Positions 5,293 to 7,685 of a stretch of DNA of 7,685 nucleotides are shown here, piece by piece (positions within the stretch are counted from its first letter, which is position 1; each line of letters begins with the position of its first letter). Source of the DNA: Candidatus Bathyarchaeota archaeon (GTDB lineage: Archaea > Thermoproteota > Bathyarchaeia > Bathyarchaeales > UBA233); the NCBI GenBank assembly GCA_003661945.1, contig QMXC01000050.1:1-7685 (forward strand), given 5' to 3'. Below the pieces are notes generated by a model that made no database searches, was not told where the DNA came from, and saw only the letters and a program-made list of their open reading frames with translations. Both the position numbers and the translations under genes were made by a program.

Positions 5293-6522
5293 TTAGCTCA
5301 TTCTTTCAGCTGCTTTTTCTAGAGCCACGACGCCGGGTAGCTGTTTGCCCATGAGGAACTCTATTAGGGCGCCTCCGGCTGTGCTGACGTAGCTTATTTT
5401 GTCTGCTAAACCGAATTTTTCCAAGGCTGCTATGGTGTGTCCTCCGCCGGCTAATGAGAAGGCGTTGGAAGCTGCGATTTCCTCCAGTATTCGTTTTGTC
5501 CCGAAACAGAACTCCTCGTTTTCGAACACGCCTGGGGGTCCGCTTATCACTATGGACTTTGCGTTTCTTATGATTTCGCCGTATTTGTGCGCCGTCTCTG
5601 CGCCTATGTCGAAAATCGGATATTCTGTTGGTAGCTCTTCCACCAGTATTTCTTTCCGTTTGCCATCCACTTCGACGGCTAGGTCAACGGGCACCTCGAT
5701 TTTCCCCGGGTATTTCTGCATCAGCTCTTTTATGCCCGGGACAAGGCTCATGGCTTCCTTTTTCTCCAGGAATTCCATGTTGGGCTTGCCTAGATCATAG
5801 CCTTTTGCCACTAAGAACACGTGTCCTACAACTCCGCCCGTCAGTATGTGGTCAGCCACGTTGTTGCCTAGCACGTATCGGGATATATCCAGCGAGTCGT
5901 CAGCTTTCGCTCCTCCAAGGATGAAAACGCATGGTTTTTCCGGGTTCTCCAGAACTCGGCTTAAGGCTTTCAACTCACGCTCCATGATTCTTCCGGCGAC
6001 GCTCGGCAGCACTGCTGTGAAGCCGACTATCGAGGCGTGGGCGCGGTGAGCTGCTGCGAAGGCGTCGTTCACGAAAAGGTCTGCAAGAGGCGCTAGTTTC
6101 TGGATAAACTCTGTTTTTGCATGTTCCTCGGGTGAAGCTTTTTTCCTCTCTCCGGGGAAGGTTCGAACGTTTTCTAGGACTAGGATTTCGCCATTTTGAA
6201 GCTGTTTGATGGCGTTTTGAGCTTTTTCTCCGAAGACATCGTCCACGTATTTTACGGACTTCCCCAGTATTCTTCCTAGGATTTCAGCGTGTTCTTTCAG
6301 CGGTGTGAAGTCGGGCTCGCCGGGTCTTCCCTGATGCGCCAACACTACGACTTTAGCGCCTTTTTCCGCCAGCTCCTTTATCGTTGTGGTTCCATGCGCC
6401 TTGATTCTCGTGTCGTCCAGCACCCTTTTTGTTTCCGGGTCTATGGGCGAGTTAAAGTCCACTCTAACCAGAACGGTTTTTCCCTTGACATCTACATCGT
6501 CGAGGGTTAAGAGCCTAGGCAT
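5293..6522 (-). CDS. pgk: Phosphoglycerate kinase, archaeal type
   Basis: Catalyses the reversible transfer of phosphate from 1,3-bisphosphoglycerate to ADP, giving 3-phosphoglycerate and ATP, in the cytosol. The 409 residues match the usual length of about 400. Visible motifs are RVDFNSP (20-26, substrate-binding), DDTRI with Arg39, AHQGRPGE (62-69), FILGGAKADDSLD (hinge region), GPPGVFENEEF and GGGHT near the C-terminus. GGGHT and AHQGRPG are typical of archaeal rather than bacterial enzymes. I chose the ATG at 6522 because homology (LLTLDDVDVKGKTVLVRVD) begins there; an in-frame TTG at 6537 and GTG at 6528 would add up to five residues. A GTGA lies close before the ATG. It is 32 bases downstream of the GAPDH gene, so the two consecutive enzymes are co-transcribed. 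It has no unusual insertions or missing key residues. Confidence 0.95.
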   Translation of the reverse strand: MPRLLTLDDVDVKGKTVLVRVDFNSPIDPETKRVLDDTRIKAHGTTTIKELAEKGAKVVVLAHQGRPGEPDFTPLKEHAEILGRILGKSVKYVDDVFGEKAQNAIKQLQNGEILVLENVRTFPGERKKASPEEHAKTEFIQKLAPLADLFVNDAFAAAHRAHASIVGFTAVLPSVAGRIMERELKALSRVLENPEKPCVFILGGAKADDSLDISRYVLGNNVADHILTGGVVGHVFLVAKGYDLGKPNMEFLEKKEAMSLVPGIKELMQKYPGKIEVPVDLAVEVDGKRKEILVEELPTEYPIFDIGAETAHKYGEIIRNAKSIVISGPPGVFENEEFCFGTKRILEEIAASNAFSLAGGGHTIAALEKFGLADKISYVSTAGGALIEFLMGKQLPGVVALEKAAERMS

Positions 6523-6554
6523 CTTCACTAGCCCCAACCGTTGAGCGTCCGAAG

Positions 6555-7586
6555 CTATTTTGCCATTCTGCAGATTTTCTCTATCATCCGCACCATTTTA
6601 ACGGAGTAGCCCCATTCGTTGTCGTACCAAGCGAGCACCTTGACTAGGTTTCCGATGACCATTGTGGAGAGTCCGTCTACTATTGCCGAGCGGGGGTCAT
6701 GTATAAAGTCAGACGAGACCAGCGGTTCTTCCGTATAGCCTAAAATTCCTTTCAACTCGCCTTCGGCGGCTTCCTTGAACGCGGCGTTAACCTCTTCTTT
6801 TGTCACTTCTCTCTCAAGCTCCGCCGTGAAGTCCACAATGGAAACCGTGGGCGTTGGAACTCGTAGGGCAAGCCCGTTCATTCTTCCTTCAAGCTCTGGC
6901 AAAGTTAAGGTCGCCGCAACCGCTGCGCCCGTCGTTGTTGGAATGATGTTGAACGCTGCAGACCTCGCCCGCCGTAGGTCTCTGTGCTGCATGTCGAGAA
7001 GCCTCTGGTCGTTTGTAACCGAGTGAACCGTGGTCATCAAGCCTTTTCGTATGCCGAACTTGTCGTTCAATACTTTGGCTACCGGCGCAATGCAGTTGGT
7101 TGTGCAAGAAGCCAGAGAAATTATGTGATGCTTATCCGGGTCATACATGTTGTCGTTTACGCCGTACACCACAGTTAAGTCAGCGCTTGGCGCTGGACGC
7201 ATAGGCGCCGAAACAAGAACTTTTTTCGCTCCCGCCTGCAAGTGCTTCGCAGCGTCTTCCCTTTTTCTGAATCTTCCCGTGGATTCCACAGCCAAATAGA
7301 CGCCCATGTCAGCCCAAGGAAGCTTCGCCGGGTCGGGCTGAGCCAAAACTTTTAGCTCTTGTTTGACGACGCCGTTCTTCTTTATTAGAATAACGTCTTC
7401 TTTGGCTTCCACATCGAAAGGTAGAGGCCCATGCACCGTGTCGTGTTTTAGGAGAAAAGCCAGTGTTTTGGCGTCTGTCAAGTCGTTGACAACCGCGAAG
7501 TCTATTTCTGTTCCAGTTTCTAAAGCCGCTCTGAATAGTAGCCTACCTATTCTTCCAAATCCGTTGATTGCTACTTTTGCTGCCAA
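6555..7586 (-). CDS. gap: Glyceraldehyde-3-phosphate dehydrogenase, bacterial class I type
   Basis: Oxidises glyceraldehyde 3-phosphate with NAD and phosphate to 1,3-bisphosphoglycerate, the substrate of the next enzyme in the operon. The 343 residues match the family. NGFGRIGR (8-15) is the dinucleotide-binding loop. VNDL with Asp35 suggests NAD rather than NADP. ESTGRF is at 101-106. SCTTNC (160-165) carries catalytic Cys161, His188 lies in TTVHSVTNDQ, and WYDNEWGY is at 320-327. These motifs belong to the bacterial/eukaryal class I enzyme, not to the archaeal class II GAPDH. PTTTGAAVAA has Val where many bacterial enzymes have Lys, which may reflect a distinct branch. The start is TTG at 7586, four bases after GGTGAT. 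A class I enzyme next to an archaeal PGK suggests acquisition by transfer, which is inference. Confidence 0.95.
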   Translation of the reverse strand: MAAKVAINGFGRIGRLLFRAALETGTEIDFAVVNDLTDAKTLAFLLKHDTVHGPLPFDVEAKEDVILIKKNGVVKQELKVLAQPDPAKLPWADMGVYLAVESTGRFRKREDAAKHLQAGAKKVLVSAPMRPAPSADLTVVYGVNDNMYDPDKHHIISLASCTTNCIAPVAKVLNDKFGIRKGLMTTVHSVTNDQRLLDMQHRDLRRARSAAFNIIPTTTGAAVAATLTLPELEGRMNGLALRVPTPTVSIVDFTAELEREVTKEEVNAAFKEAAEGELKGILGYTEEPLVSSDFIHDPRSAIVDGLSTMVIGNLVKVLAWYDNEWGYSVKMVRMIEKICRMAK

Positions 7587-7590
7587 TTAA

Positions 7591-7596
7591 ATCACC
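7591..7596 (-). promoter_or_regulatory. Shine-Dalgarno GGTGAT for the GAPDH TTG start
   Basis: GGTGAT on the minus strand is separated by TTAA from the TTG at 7586. It is nearly the same arrangement as at the wHTH gene. Confidence 0.6.
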
Positions 7597-7623
7597 TTTT
7601 ACGAGAGCTTAATTTTCATTGAT

Positions 7624-7640
7624 TTACTTAATTAATTTTC
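7624..7640 (-). promoter_or_regulatory. Candidate promoter of the GAPDH-PGK operon
   Basis: An AT-rich stretch with TTAATTAAG on the minus strand lies about 45 bases before the GAPDH start, in a 61-base gap after the preceding stop. It would give a leader of about 20 bases. Many AT-rich positions would fit, so this is weak. Confidence 0.3.
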
Positions 7641-7647
7641 CGATGTT

Positions 7648-7685
7648 TCATCTAAGCTTTCTTAGCGCTATTTCGGCTGCTAGAA
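7648..7685 (-). CDS. Probable C-terminal end of an upstream gene (5' partial)
   Basis: Reading in from the right edge on the minus strand, one frame gives LAAEIALRKLR and then TGA at 7650-7648. The other two frames hit stops within the same stretch. The helical, basic character fits the end of a protein, but eleven residues cannot identify it. Confidence 0.35.
   Translation of the reverse strand, partial: LAAEIALRKLR

Noticed and set aside
6523..6537. TTG start for PGK adding five residues
   Set aside because: It has no clear Shine-Dalgarno site, and known PGK proteins begin close to the ATG at 6522.

Overview
The window looks like a chromosomal segment of an archaeon, plausibly of the Thermoproteota/Bathyarchaeota type, although the lineage is an inference. 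The reasons are an archaeal-type phosphoglycerate kinase, TATA-like boxes about 25 bp ahead of short leaders, GGTGAT-type Shine-Dalgarno sites, T-tract ends of transcripts, and frequent TTG starts (four of the eight genes whose starts lie in the window).

Layout from left to right. The 3' end of an unrecognised + strand gene (1-207) is followed by about 250 bp without a gene. A small minus-strand gene for a one-pass membrane protein with a CxC zinc-ribbon-like tail (462-740) has its own dyad-rich promoter (775-840). Next is a minus-strand cluster read from 2995 down to 890: a small winged-helix protein, a half-length glycosyltransferase that has only the N-terminal GT-B domain, and a complete GT4 glycosyltransferase that overlaps it by ATGA. 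A divergent promoter region (2996-3152) separates this cluster from a + strand pair: a degenerate PD-(D/E)XK/NucS-like protein with a long Lys/Glu/Pro tail (3153-3929), then a second complete GT4 glycosyltransferase (3961-5265). Convergent to that pair, and read from the right edge, is a glycolytic operon: a bacterial-type (class I) GAPDH (7586-6555) followed by an archaeal-type PGK (6522-5293). The last 38 bases hold the probable C-terminal end of another minus-strand gene.

How the genes fit together. The two complete GT4 enzymes resemble archaeal glycogen/starch-synthase-like or related sugar-nucleotide glycosyltransferases. The half-length paralogue lacks the donor-binding domain and key residues, so it looks like a pseudoenzyme partner, and the wHTH protein may control the cluster. 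GAPDH and PGK catalyse consecutive steps of lower glycolysis/gluconeogenesis, so the window as a whole has a central-carbohydrate flavour. The most unusual items are the domain-deleted but intact GT paralogue, the nuclease-like protein without a standard active site, the bacterial GAPDH/archaeal PGK mosaic, and the structured promoter of the small membrane protein.
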